Source of the DNA: Bacteroidales bacterium
GTDB lineage: Bacteria; Bacteroidota; Bacteroidia; Bacteroidales; Muribaculaceae
Direction of reading: 5' to 3'
NCBI GenBank assembly: GCA_900767075.1
Contig: CAAFXX010000015.1
Coordinates: 1 to 5,244, forward strand
Length of the DNA stretch: 5,244 nucleotides
Part shown: positions 1 to 5,244 of the stretch, one piece after another
How the letters are laid out: each line of letters starts with the position of its first letter
How positions within the stretch are numbered: position 1 is the stretch's first letter
Made by a program: the position numbers and the translations under genes
Notes under the pieces: model-generated
The model's database searches: none
What the model was told of the DNA's origin: nothing
What the model saw: only the letters and a program-made list of their open reading frames with translations

Positions 1-2238
1 ACAAATGATATGGTGTTTGATAGCATCAGTAGCCTTTACATGCATGATCCTCATAAATTTATAGGTGATGCGCGTCGAAATGACATTGAATTTGTGATAA
101 ATACGCATGATGATTATCCTTCCGGTTCTTATGACACCAATAAGGAGGAGGAAACTGTAAGATTCATCCGCGGTGTTAAACAATTAGACTGCAAAACAAT
201 TGTTTATGCACCATATACGAGACATATCGACAGACTGTCCGCCAAGGCAAATGAAGTTCCGGACACAGTCGTCACTTATCATGGACGTATGTCTGCCGAT
301 GAACAGAAAGGGATGTATATGGCTTTCCGCACCAATAAGTCAAAGATAATGGTTTGTACCAAAGCCTTCGGTATGGGTATTGATATTCCTGATATACAAT
401 GTGTGTATCACCACGCTCCCTCTGGATTATTCCCGGATTATATCCAGGAGATTGGCAGAGCGGCACGTAAAAAAGGTGTGCATGGTTTTGCTGCCTTGAC
501 CTTTTCCCCATCAGATTTGCGCTACAGCAAACAACTGTTTGGCATGTCATCGTTAAAAACTTTCCAGTTACGAGCTGTTTTACAAAAAATTTATAATTAT
601 TTTATTGCGAATGGAATGAAACGCAATATGCTCATCTCTGCCAACGACTTCGCTTTCATCTTTGATATAAATGAAGATGTGAATCAAAAAGTTTCTACGG
701 CTTTGATGATGATTGAAAAAGATTATCTTGTCAAGACAAGATTCAATGTCCTGATAGCACGCCCAAAGAGCCTTTTTTCACAAGTTTTTGCCCGTGTATC
801 AGTTATTGGATTAACACGACTTAAAGAAATGTATGCAGATTGTGTTACAGAACTGCGTACTGAAGGCGCATTTCATTACATTCAGTTAAACCTTGACCGA
901 ATATGGACAAAGCATTTCTCGGATATAAGTTTTCCTCGTATCAAGACAGAGTTCTTTAGACAAACGTTCCTGAGCAATGAAGGAATTGACCTCACACCCC
1001 TTCTGAAAATGACTTTTTATATTGAAAAATCATTAATAGAGGTGCGGACTATTATCGACAGAATCCTTAATACGGTTGCATCGGTGTTATCTTCATTTAA
1101 CAGGCAACATATGTTTTTCAGTGAGAAGGATTTTCGTGAACAACTCGATAAAAAAATAGGCAAACCGACTAATGTAGAAAAACTTGCCTCATTTGTTCTG
1201 ACAACCTACAGCGGCAGGGCAATCGGAAACGGGCTTCTCGAAGGTGATTCTTTTCTTCAGAGACGCAAGGTTGGATTCAATGAAGAATATCAGGTATTCA
1301 ATACAAATTATGAGGCTAAATTCGCACAGTTACGCAATCGGCTTTCCAAATTGTTTACAGGAGATGAAACTGAATCATATCGATATGTCGGTCTTAAGGA
1401 AACATCATTATTAAACTACATGCGACTGGGAGCATTATTCGAAATTCTAAATATAGGCACTTTTGTTTCACAAGGAGGTGAAGATCCAAAGATTTTTATC
1501 CGTATCAATGACCCAAGAAGAATAAAAAAAGACTCCGAAGATAAGAATTATAGCAATTTCATACTTGAATCGGTAAAGAACCGTCACAAGTCAAGCTGTC
1601 AAATCTTCGAGCATTTATTCACGCAATATCTTGATAATGAGAATCGTTGGAATATGATTGAAGATTTCTTCCTTGGCGCATCTACTGATGATTTGTTGGC
1701 AAAGTATGAAGGTGGGACTCGAAACAGAGTTGATATTCTGAAGTACTTAGCCGATAATATCAATTTGTGTCAGGATACCACAAACGGGCTATATAATCAG
1801 GAATTTCTTCAAGAATTTAAAATACGTCCGGGAGGATATTATGCTCCGGATAACTTTCTGACGCTTGGACAAAGGACTATGAAAATCAGTAAATGGGTTA
1901 CGGAAGACCCTGTTATGTTACATCGGAACATAGTTATGTATAAGCTACTTGTTGATAAAGAGTATTATAGGATATTAATGTCAAAACTTATGGTAAACCA
2001 TAAGGAATATTATCGCGATTTTATGGGACTCAAACTACAGATTGATTTTCCGAAGTATGGGATGGTAATGGCAAGTGTGCCATACAATACCGATCCAGTG
2101 AATTTCTATAAGTGGTGGAAAACACATAGTACTGCCGTAACCCTTTCAAAAGATGAAATCCTGAATTTATTCTTAAATGTCGAAAGGAACAATCCCAAGG
2201 CATTATTGAAGAAGCATCGTAAAATGATAGGCAAATAA
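1..2238 (+). CDS. RecQ-like superfamily 2 DNA helicase, C-terminal part (5' end outside window)
   Basis: The frame is open from the first base, so the methionine at base 10 is internal and the N-terminal ATPase lobe (Walker A, DEAH box) lies upstream. Counting from that methionine, the visible part begins inside the helicase core. A motif IV-like strand is KTIVYAPYTRHIDRL (62-76), followed by TYHGRMSADEQ (89-99). Motif V is KAFGMGIDIPDIQ (118-130), and motif VI is QEIGRAARK (146-154), with the Q-x-x-G-R-x-x-R arginine fingers intact. This order and wording are typical of RecQ-family ATP-dependent 3'-5' helicases. A winged-helix-like stretch follows (about 186-242). I see no RecQ zinc-binding cysteine cluster and no recognisable HRDC domain. 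The last 500 residues are unrecognised and helical-looking. Codon use is A+T-rich, unlike the genes at the right of the window. The protein probably acts in an accessory or defence setting rather than as housekeeping RecQ; that role is inferred from length, composition and neighbours. Confidence 0.85.
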   Translation, partial: TNDMVFDSISSLYMHDPHKFIGDARRNDIEFVINTHDDYPSGSYDTNKEEETVRFIRGVKQLDCKTIVYAPYTRHIDRLSAKANEVPDTVVTYHGRMSADEQKGMYMAFRTNKSKIMVCTKAFGMGIDIPDIQCVYHHAPSGLFPDYIQEIGRAARKKGVHGFAALTFSPSDLRYSKQLFGMSSLKTFQLRAVLQKIYNYFIANGMKRNMLISANDFAFIFDINEDVNQKVSTALMMIEKDYLVKTRFNVLIARPKSLFSQVFARVSVIGLTRLKEMYADCVTELRTEGAFHYIQLNLDRIWTKHFSDISFPRIKTEFFRQTFLSNEGIDLTPLLKMTFYIEKSLIEVRTIIDRILNTVASVLSSFNRQHMFFSEKDFREQLDKKIGKPTNVEKLASFVLTTYSGRAIGNGLLEGDSFLQRRKVGFNEEYQVFNTNYEAKFAQLRNRLSKLFTGDETESYRYVGLKETSLLNYMRLGALFEILNIGTFVSQGGEDPKIFIRINDPRRIKKDSEDKNYSNFILESVKNRHKSSCQIFEHLFTQYLDNENRWNMIEDFFLGASTDDLLAKYEGGTRNRVDILKYLADNINLCQDTTNGLYNQEFLQEFKIRPGGYYAPDNFLTLGQRTMKISKWVTEDPVMLHRNIVMYKLLVDKEYYRILMSKLMVNHKEYYRDFMGLKLQIDFPKYGMVMASVPYNTDPVNFYKWWKTHSTAVTLSKDEILNLFLNVERNNPKALLKKHRKMIGK

Positions 2239-2283
2239 CCATAACCCTTAGAATATGGTAAAGAAATTTTAAATAGCAATAAT

Positions 2284-2490
2284 ATGACTGAGTTCCAAAT
2301 CATTGCGCGCAATGGCACAATTCAGAAGATGCTTAGAATGGTCGGCTTCGGCGACAATATAGGCTCAGGTTTCAGCAAGATAATGAAGGCTTGGAAATCT
2401 GTGGATCATTCGGCTCCTACGATTCACGAAAAGCCGGATGTAAACGAACTATGGCTCACTCTCCCATTACCCAAAGTCTTGACACTGTAA
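2284..2490 (+). pseudogene. C-terminal remnant of an AlbA/Schlafen-type ATP-binding transcriptional regulator
   Basis: The 68-residue frame carries a stretch I recognise from the C-terminal ATPase part of AlbA_2/HATPase_c_4 proteins, often annotated as putative DNA-binding or RecG-like regulators. The match is ARNGTIQKMLRMVGFGDNIG (residues 9-28) followed by SGFSKIMKAW (29-38); the family normally reads roughly P-R-N-x-x-L-x-x-M-F-R, then a G-x-G-I/F turn. Family members are usually several hundred residues long with an N-terminal AlbA-like DNA-binding domain. Here everything before the R-N motif is missing, and the upstream in-frame codons (2245-2283) do not resemble the family, so the break probably lies near base 2305. 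The frame stops just after a strand-like LWLTLPLPK, without the usual C-terminal winged helix. It starts 45 bases after the helicase stop. I regard it as a deletion remnant; a functional small protein is unlikely but not excluded. Confidence 0.6.
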
Positions 2491-2581
2491 AAGCAAATTA
2501 TACAGTAATAAAGGATTGAAAAAGACTGGGGTATTGGGTTGTAAATCTAAACATGGGAAAGGATAATCTTTCAACTGCAAA

Positions 2582-3130
2582 ATGAACAAATCCATTAAAT
2601 CATACTTGGCTTTAGCCGGCACTTTCACAATAAAGGAAGCGCCCCGATGGCTGGCAACGATAGGGGTAACAGACGGAGTAGTTACTCCTTCCGAACGATT
2701 GTTGCTTTAGGAATTTGCCAAGGCACACGGAATCACTCCATGTTCATTGTTGAGAATGGCACATGCCATCGCTAATAAGATTGATATTCAGGAGGTGGAA
2801 TTCGTCAATTCCGCAGAAATGAAAGATCGTCTATTTGAGGAATTTGTCGTACGGTTGACTTCAGATTCTTCTCGTTTCACTCTTCTGAACTGGACGAGCG
2901 ACAAATATGTCGACGGAATATATTCCCTTGATACCATGATGCCCGATTTATACCTTAGACACCGTTTAGATACCGACACGGTAAAATATTATGTGGAATG
3001 TAAATATCGGTCTTCTTTACCGGATGAAACCCTCAATATCAGTTTACAACTTGATCGATACCGCCGCATGATATCAGCCAACACAAAAGAGGTCTTATTT
3101 ACAAACAGGAAGATGACTTCGGTATCATAA
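2582..3130 (+). pseudogene. PD-(D/E)XK nuclease-like protein gene with in-frame amber stop
   Basis: An ATG at 2582 opens a frame running to the TAA at 3128-3130, interrupted only by TAG at 2708-2710 (codon 43). Before the stop it reads MNKSIKSYLALAGTF at the start and ERLLL just ahead of the TAG; after it comes EFAKAHGI. The text joins smoothly if the TAG replaces a CAG glutamine. The distal part has the hallmarks of a restriction-endonuclease-like fold. There is a helix with LFEEFVVRL (codons 84-92) and NWTSDKY (103-109). Then P-D at 121-122, E-C-K at 139-141 (the E-x-K catalytic pair), and QLDRY at 156-160, matching the Q-x-x-x-Y pattern of RecB/Cas4-type nucleases. The end after KEVLFTN looks short for the fold, so a 3' lesion is likely too. 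Translation from the TTG at 2747 would give 127 residues that keep the motif residues but lose the N-terminal helices. The DNA substrate is unknown. It could be the nuclease partner of the upstream helicase, although remnant DNA separates them. Confidence 0.6.
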
Positions 3131-3157
3131 AGATGTTATAGTTTCAGACTTTTTTCG

Positions 3158-3165
3158 TAAATTTG
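3158..3165 (+). promoter_or_regulatory. Bacteroidetes-type -7 box upstream of the small protein gene
   Basis: TAAATTTG matches the TAnnTTTG -7 consensus of the Bacteroidetes primary sigma factor exactly. Transcription would start near base 3172, giving a leader of about 20 bases before the ATG at 3191. The -33 element is weak: no clear TTTG lies 19-21 bases upstream, only TGTT around 3134-3137. This is therefore a partial promoter call. Confidence 0.45.
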
Positions 3166-3190
3166 ACGTTGAATAAGAAAAGATTATATT

Positions 3191-3406
3191 ATGTCGGAAG
3201 CTGAGATGAATAGTTATCGACTTACGTCGATGGAGGAGCCGGGCGACGAGCGCATGGCTCAGATTATGCGTGAGGTTGCCGAGGATGCCCGTGAAAGCAC
3301 CCGCCGGGCTGCCGAACGTGTGGCAGACGGAATTGAGGCTGCTACACAGGCGCCTCAAGAGAAATGGGGCGATGCCATAAACAGAATAAAGAATGGCAGC
3401 AAGTAA
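3191..3406 (+). CDS. Small charged helical protein of unknown function
   Basis: A 71-residue protein with no signal peptide, membrane segment or cysteine. Residues 6-17 (MNSYRLTSMEEP) form a short head. Residues 18-60 are one long amphipathic helix rich in Glu, Arg and Ala (QIMREVAEDARESTRRAAER), suggesting a coiled coil or a helical hairpin. I have an impression that short proteins with a YRLTS-x-EEP head and a helical tail occur widely in Bacteroidales, but I cannot name a function. The start at 3191 is chosen because an A+T-rich leader and a -7 box precede it. The ATG at 3206 is an alternative, with GGAAG about 7 bases upstream, and would give 66 residues beginning MNSYRLTS. Codons are much more G+C-rich than in the nuclease and helicase genes to the left, so it probably belongs to the resident genome rather than the island. 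It appears to be transcribed alone. Confidence 0.7.
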   Translation: MSEAEMNSYRLTSMEEPGDERMAQIMREVAEDARESTRRAAERVADGIEAATQAPQEKWGDAINRIKNGSK

Positions 3407-3568
3407 TCATCGCCCTGTTCTGATTGTGATTGCCTAACTGGGCCTCAACCATTCTTCCTAAACAAGGCACTTCATCCCTTTAGCCGCAGTATATGTAATT
3501 TTTTCACATACAGAATATTCATAAAGTTCTTCAGTCTGAATTGTTTTGTCAAGTTTTGAGGCAGGATG

Positions 3569-3600
3569 TTTGGAGAATAAGTTTTTATTTGTTACTTTTG
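3569..3600 (+). promoter_or_regulatory. Near-consensus Bacteroidetes promoter (TTTG-20 bp-TACTTTTG)
   Basis: TTTG at 3569-3572 and TACTTTTG at 3593-3600 are separated by 20 bases. This matches the Bacteroidetes -33/-7 promoter (TTTG, 19-21 bp, TAnnTTTG) at every defined position. Transcription should begin about 3605-3608. No credible gene follows for nearly 500 bases, so this promoter points to a non-coding RNA or a very long leader. A small palindrome, TTCAG-T-CTGAA (3530-3540), lies 28 bases upstream and could be an operator, with low confidence. Confidence 0.7.
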
Positions 3601-3606
3601 CGGCAC

Positions 3607-4056
3607 AATGAGACGAAGCCATTCCGGCGTGACTCATATCATATAGTTTAAATACTTCATTTTCAGTTATGAAGCATCCACATCTCAATGACAGTAAGTC
3701 TGGCAGTGGCGCTCCTCCGGGCGGCACGGAGATGAGGTGCGCATAGTTTTTCACCAACATTTTTTCAATCGCAGAAATGCTCCGACAGCCCGTGGTGCGT
3801 CCATACGTCACCTACAGCCGGCAGTCGGAACAGGGCGTTCCTTGACATGTTGGTGACGGCTCCGGAGGCAGGCCTCCGGCTGAGAGAAACAAATGAAGTA
3901 TTAACCCGGGAGAGCCGGAAACTCTCCCTTAAAACTATATGAATATGAAGAAAATATGACTTAAAATTTAAGATTACCAGGCAAACGTGCCAAAGGCACG
4001 TCACTACATTTTATCCAAAACTTAATCAGCCCGAGATCATACCACGGTTTCGGGCT
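3607..4056 (+). ncRNA. Candidate structured non-coding RNA or long 5' leader
   Basis: No reading frame with convincing protein character exists here on the plus strand, yet a strong promoter precedes it and inverted repeats are dense. In order: 3608-3612 with 3633-3637 (inner GCC/GGC, loop ATTCC); CTTCAT 3655-3660 with 3669-3674; CTCCG 3715-3719 with 3727-3731, closed by GCGC 3709-3712 with 3739-3742. Next is a 10-bp arm 3751-3760 with 3847-3856, enclosing a nested stem at 3781-3829. Then CCGGAGG 3862-3868 with 3873-3879, GGGAGAG 3908-3914 with 3922-3928, and ACGTGCC 3985-3991 with 3995-4001 (loop AAA). A terminator-like hairpin at 4028-4060 supplies a plausible 3' end. I checked by eye for RNase P, tmRNA, bacterial SRP and TPP riboswitch cores and found none. 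The 3' boundary is uncertain: it could end near 3930 or continue into the gene at 4088 as its leader. The opposite-strand frame 3458-3811 is the main competing explanation. Confidence 0.4.
3751..3856 (+). repeat. Nested inverted repeat (10-bp outer arms plus 10-bp inner stem)
   Basis: TCACCAACAT (3751-3760) is the exact reverse complement of ATGTTGGTGA (3847-3856). Between them TCCGACAGCC (3781-3790) pairs with GGCAGTCGGA (3820-3829) with a single A-A mismatch. Inside that, GGTG-CGT (3794-3800) pairs with ACG-T-CACC (3805-3812) with one bulged T and the four-base loop CCAT. Three nested layers in about 100 bases are more than expected by chance and suggest selected RNA structure. Confidence 0.6.
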
Positions 4057-4060
4057 TTGT
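4028..4060 (+). terminator. Possible intrinsic terminator
   Basis: AGCCCGA (4028-4034) pairs with TCGGGCT (4050-4056). The stem extends two more pairs inward (G-T and A-T), with an 11-base loop, and TTGT follows. The T tract is short, so termination may be partial. It lies 32 bases before the ATG at 4088 and could end the RNA started at about 3607, or act as an attenuator for the downstream gene. Confidence 0.4.
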
Positions 4061-4087
4061 CGTATCAAAAACTTATTCGTAATAAAA

Positions 4088-4489
4088 ATGGGAAAACATA
4101 TAAGTGATAAGTTCTATTCATGCTGTCACGTGATGAGTTCTGATGAAGACCAGCCCATCGTGATGGAAATCTACGCCGGATTTACCTCGCGCAAAGTACT
4201 CGCCGTTTCCATTGACCTTCATGACTATGAAGAGCCGTGGTATAATTGCTCCACCGCGGCGTTCGTCGACGTCGACGACGCCCGACAGATGGCCAAGCGT
4301 CACAAGGTCAAATACGACGATCTGCCACAGTTCATCTCGGAAAGCATGGAGGAATGGCGCGACATTGTCAATCCGAACTTCCGGCAAGTGACCGACTGCT
4401 TCCAGGAGATAACCGAATGTCTGCTCGACGAAGGCTGCCGCTTCCGAATCGAACGGACCTACGGCAAGGGCGACCGCATGTGCTGCTGA
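4088..4489 (+). CDS. Cysteine-rich protein of unknown function (133 residues)
   Basis: Codon third positions are strongly G/C-biased throughout (for example the run of GTC, GAC and GCC codons at 4261-4285), supporting real coding on this strand. The ATG at 4088 follows an A-rich stretch (TAATAAAA) typical of Bacteroidales starts; an ATG at 4133 is an alternative. There is no signal peptide or membrane helix, so it is probably cytoplasmic. Residues 24-45 look like a beta hairpin (VMEIYAGF, then VLAVSIDLH). Residues 61-92 are acidic and helical, and 98-117 form a further helix. Eight cysteines are present (12, 13, 54, 104, 111, 117, 132, 133), including CC pairs near both ends, which could bind metal or form disulfides. 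I recognise no family. No clear promoter lies between the upstream hairpin and the start, so read-through from the 3569 promoter is possible. It is followed by a strong terminator. Confidence 0.7.
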   Translation: MGKHISDKFYSCCHVMSSDEDQPIVMEIYAGFTSRKVLAVSIDLHDYEEPWYNCSTAAFVDVDDARQMAKRHKVKYDDLPQFISESMEEWRDIVNPNFRQVTDCFQEITECLLDEGCRFRIERTYGKGDRMCC

Positions 4490-4512
4490 AAGTTGATCAT
4501 GCCATAATCCTG

Positions 4513-4556
4513 AAAACAAGGGCATTGCAAAATTCAGCAATGCCCTTGTTTTGTTT
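4513..4556. terminator. Strong bidirectional intrinsic terminator
   Basis: AAAACAAGGGCATTGC (4513-4528) and GCAATGCCCTTGTTTT (4537-4552) are perfect reverse complements: a 16-bp stem with the eight-base loop AAAATTCA. On the plus strand it runs into GTTT after the paired TTTT; read from the minus strand it also ends in TTTT. It sits between two convergent genes, 23 bases after the stop of the plus-strand gene and 36 bases beyond the stop of the minus-strand gene, so it can end both transcripts. Confidence 0.9.
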
Positions 4557-4588
4557 AAGTCGAATCAATCAGCCAAACTCTTCTCCCC

Positions 4589-5244
4589 TTACTCTTTTTT
4601 GAGAATCAAGACATTATTCGGGCATTCGGGAAATATGACGCAATCATTCTTAACTTCTGAAACCTGACCCGTATATAAATCCCTCACCACATCGCCGTCA
4701 CCAAAGACCCCGTAGCAAATTACCGGCTGCCCCGACTGAGGCATGACGCGAATCAAGACAGAATCCGCATCATTATATCTTAATGCAGTGTGGGTATCAA
4801 GAATCCTTTGTCGACCCTCTCCTATCACATGGTTTTGGCGGCGTATCGTGCCGAGTTTTCGGTAATGTGCAAGAAGTTGACCGTCGATGTCGCTCCAATT
4901 CATATCCGACCTGAAAGCCTGGTTACTGTCTACGTTGTGAATGGCATCACTCAGTTTTCTGCCCGTCTCGTCGCCATAGAAAATCTGGACAACACCCGGA
5001 GCAAGCAGAAATGTCGTGGCACAATCAATCATATTCGACATATCTGCATCGCGATGATAGGAATTATTGAGATAACTGAAGGGGTGCCAGTCATCATGAG
5101 CAGCAAGACTGTCGGCGTATGCCTGCCAAGTATATACAATGCCGTCAAGGTCGCCACGTTTCGGGAAATAGAAATTCACCATGCTTGAGAATCCGGCATC
5201 GGCATATTCAGACTTACGGTCGATCGAAGCTCCTTCAAAATCTA
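4589..5244 (-). CDS. GH13 alpha-amylase-family protein, C-terminal part (5' end outside window)
   Basis: The frame is open to the right edge; the methionine at 5182 is internal and 20 more codons precede it (DFEGASIDRKSEYADAGFSS). Numbering from the first of these 20 codons, NFYFPKRGD (23-31) is the end of the catalytic barrel region after the acid/base Glu, which would lie outside the window. FSYLNNSYHRD (55-65) sits where conserved region IV (N-H-D) is expected. APGVVQIFYGDE (81-92) is the typical strand followed by YGDE of GH13 enzymes. RSDMNW (111-116) and YRKLGTIRRQN (127-137) are the usual family signature before the C-terminal beta-sandwich (about 145-217). GH13 enzymes cleave or transfer alpha-glucosidic bonds in starch or glycogen. 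In Bacteroidales they often belong to starch-utilisation loci, but no Sus partner is visible here. The signal peptide, and so the cellular location, cannot be judged. Region IV looks divergent, so activity is uncertain. Confidence 0.85.
   Translation of the reverse strand, partial: DFEGASIDRKSEYADAGFSSMVNFYFPKRGDLDGIVYTWQAYADSLAAHDDWHPFSYLNNSYHRDADMSNMIDCATTFLLAPGVVQIFYGDETGRKLSDAIHNVDSNQAFRSDMNWSDIDGQLLAHYRKLGTIRRQNHVIGEGRQRILDTHTALRYNDADSVLIRVMPQSGQPVICYGVFGDGDVVRDLYTGQVSEVKNDCVIFPECPNNVLILKKE

Noticed and set aside
2239..2260. CCATA / TATGG repeat just after the helicase stop
   Set aside because: Only 5 bp with a 10-base loop and no following T tract; too weak to call a terminator.
3389..3456. 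8-bp inverted repeat AAGAATGG / CCATTCTT around the stop of the small gene
   Set aside because: The 52-base loop and the missing T tract make it a poor terminator; it is probably chance.
3458..3811. 117-codon open frame on the minus strand across the gene-free region
   Set aside because: Its distal half reads straight through the reverse complement of the near-consensus promoter (AAKVTNK comes from the -7 box) and its composition is unlike the neighbouring genes. It remains the main alternative to the non-coding RNA reading.
3876..3930. TPP-riboswitch-like CTGAGAG motif
   Set aside because: The second conserved TPP element (GAACCTGAT-like) and the three-way junction pairing are absent, and no thiamine gene follows.
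4005..4012. TACATTTT as a -7 box for the gene at 4088
   Set aside because: The last base differs from TAnnTTTG, no TTTG lies at the right distance upstream, and a terminator-like hairpin lies between it and the gene.
4118..4540. 140-codon open frame on the minus strand opposite the cysteine-rich gene
   Set aside because: It starts inside the bidirectional terminator and mirrors the strong codon bias of the plus-strand gene, so it is a shadow.
4790..5188. 132-codon plus-strand frame opposite the amylase-family gene
   Set aside because: It overlaps the clear GH13 coding sequence in antisense and shows no domain character.

Overview
The window reads as chromosomal DNA of a gut member of the order Bacteroidales, possibly Muribaculaceae-like. 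The order is inferred from two matches to the Bacteroidetes promoter pattern (TAnnTTTG, one with an upstream TTTG at correct spacing), A-rich stretches instead of Shine-Dalgarno sites before starts, and gene content (a GH13 amylase-family enzyme and a RecQ-like accessory helicase). The genus is a guess.

Left part (1-3141): A+T-rich accessory DNA that looks like a decaying defence or mobile island. It holds the C-terminal 745 codons of a large RecQ-like helicase whose 5' end lies outside the window. Next is a short C-terminal remnant of an AlbA/Schlafen-type divergent ATPase regulator. Last is a PD-(D/E)XK nuclease-like gene interrupted by an in-frame amber codon and probably damaged at its 3' end. 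Helicase plus nuclease-fold protein is a combination expected of anti-phage or DNA-processing systems, but here only the helicase is still open.

Middle part (3142-4087): a promoter and a 71-residue charged, helical protein of unknown function (3191-3406). Then come about 680 bases with no convincing gene. This gap has a near-consensus promoter (3569-3600) followed by a chain of inverted repeats, including a nested three-part stem at 3751-3856, and ends in a terminator-like hairpin (4028-4060). I read it as a candidate structured non-coding RNA or long leader of about 450 nt; it is the most novel-looking item in the window.

Right part (4088-5244): two genes with the more G+C-rich codon use that probably represents the host genome. 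A cysteine-rich 133-residue protein of unknown function on the plus strand converges with the C-terminal part of a GH13 alpha-amylase-family protein on the minus strand, which runs off the right edge. A perfect 16-bp hairpin with A and T tracts between them can terminate both transcripts.

No rRNA, tRNA, CRISPR array, complete insertion sequence or integrase was seen.
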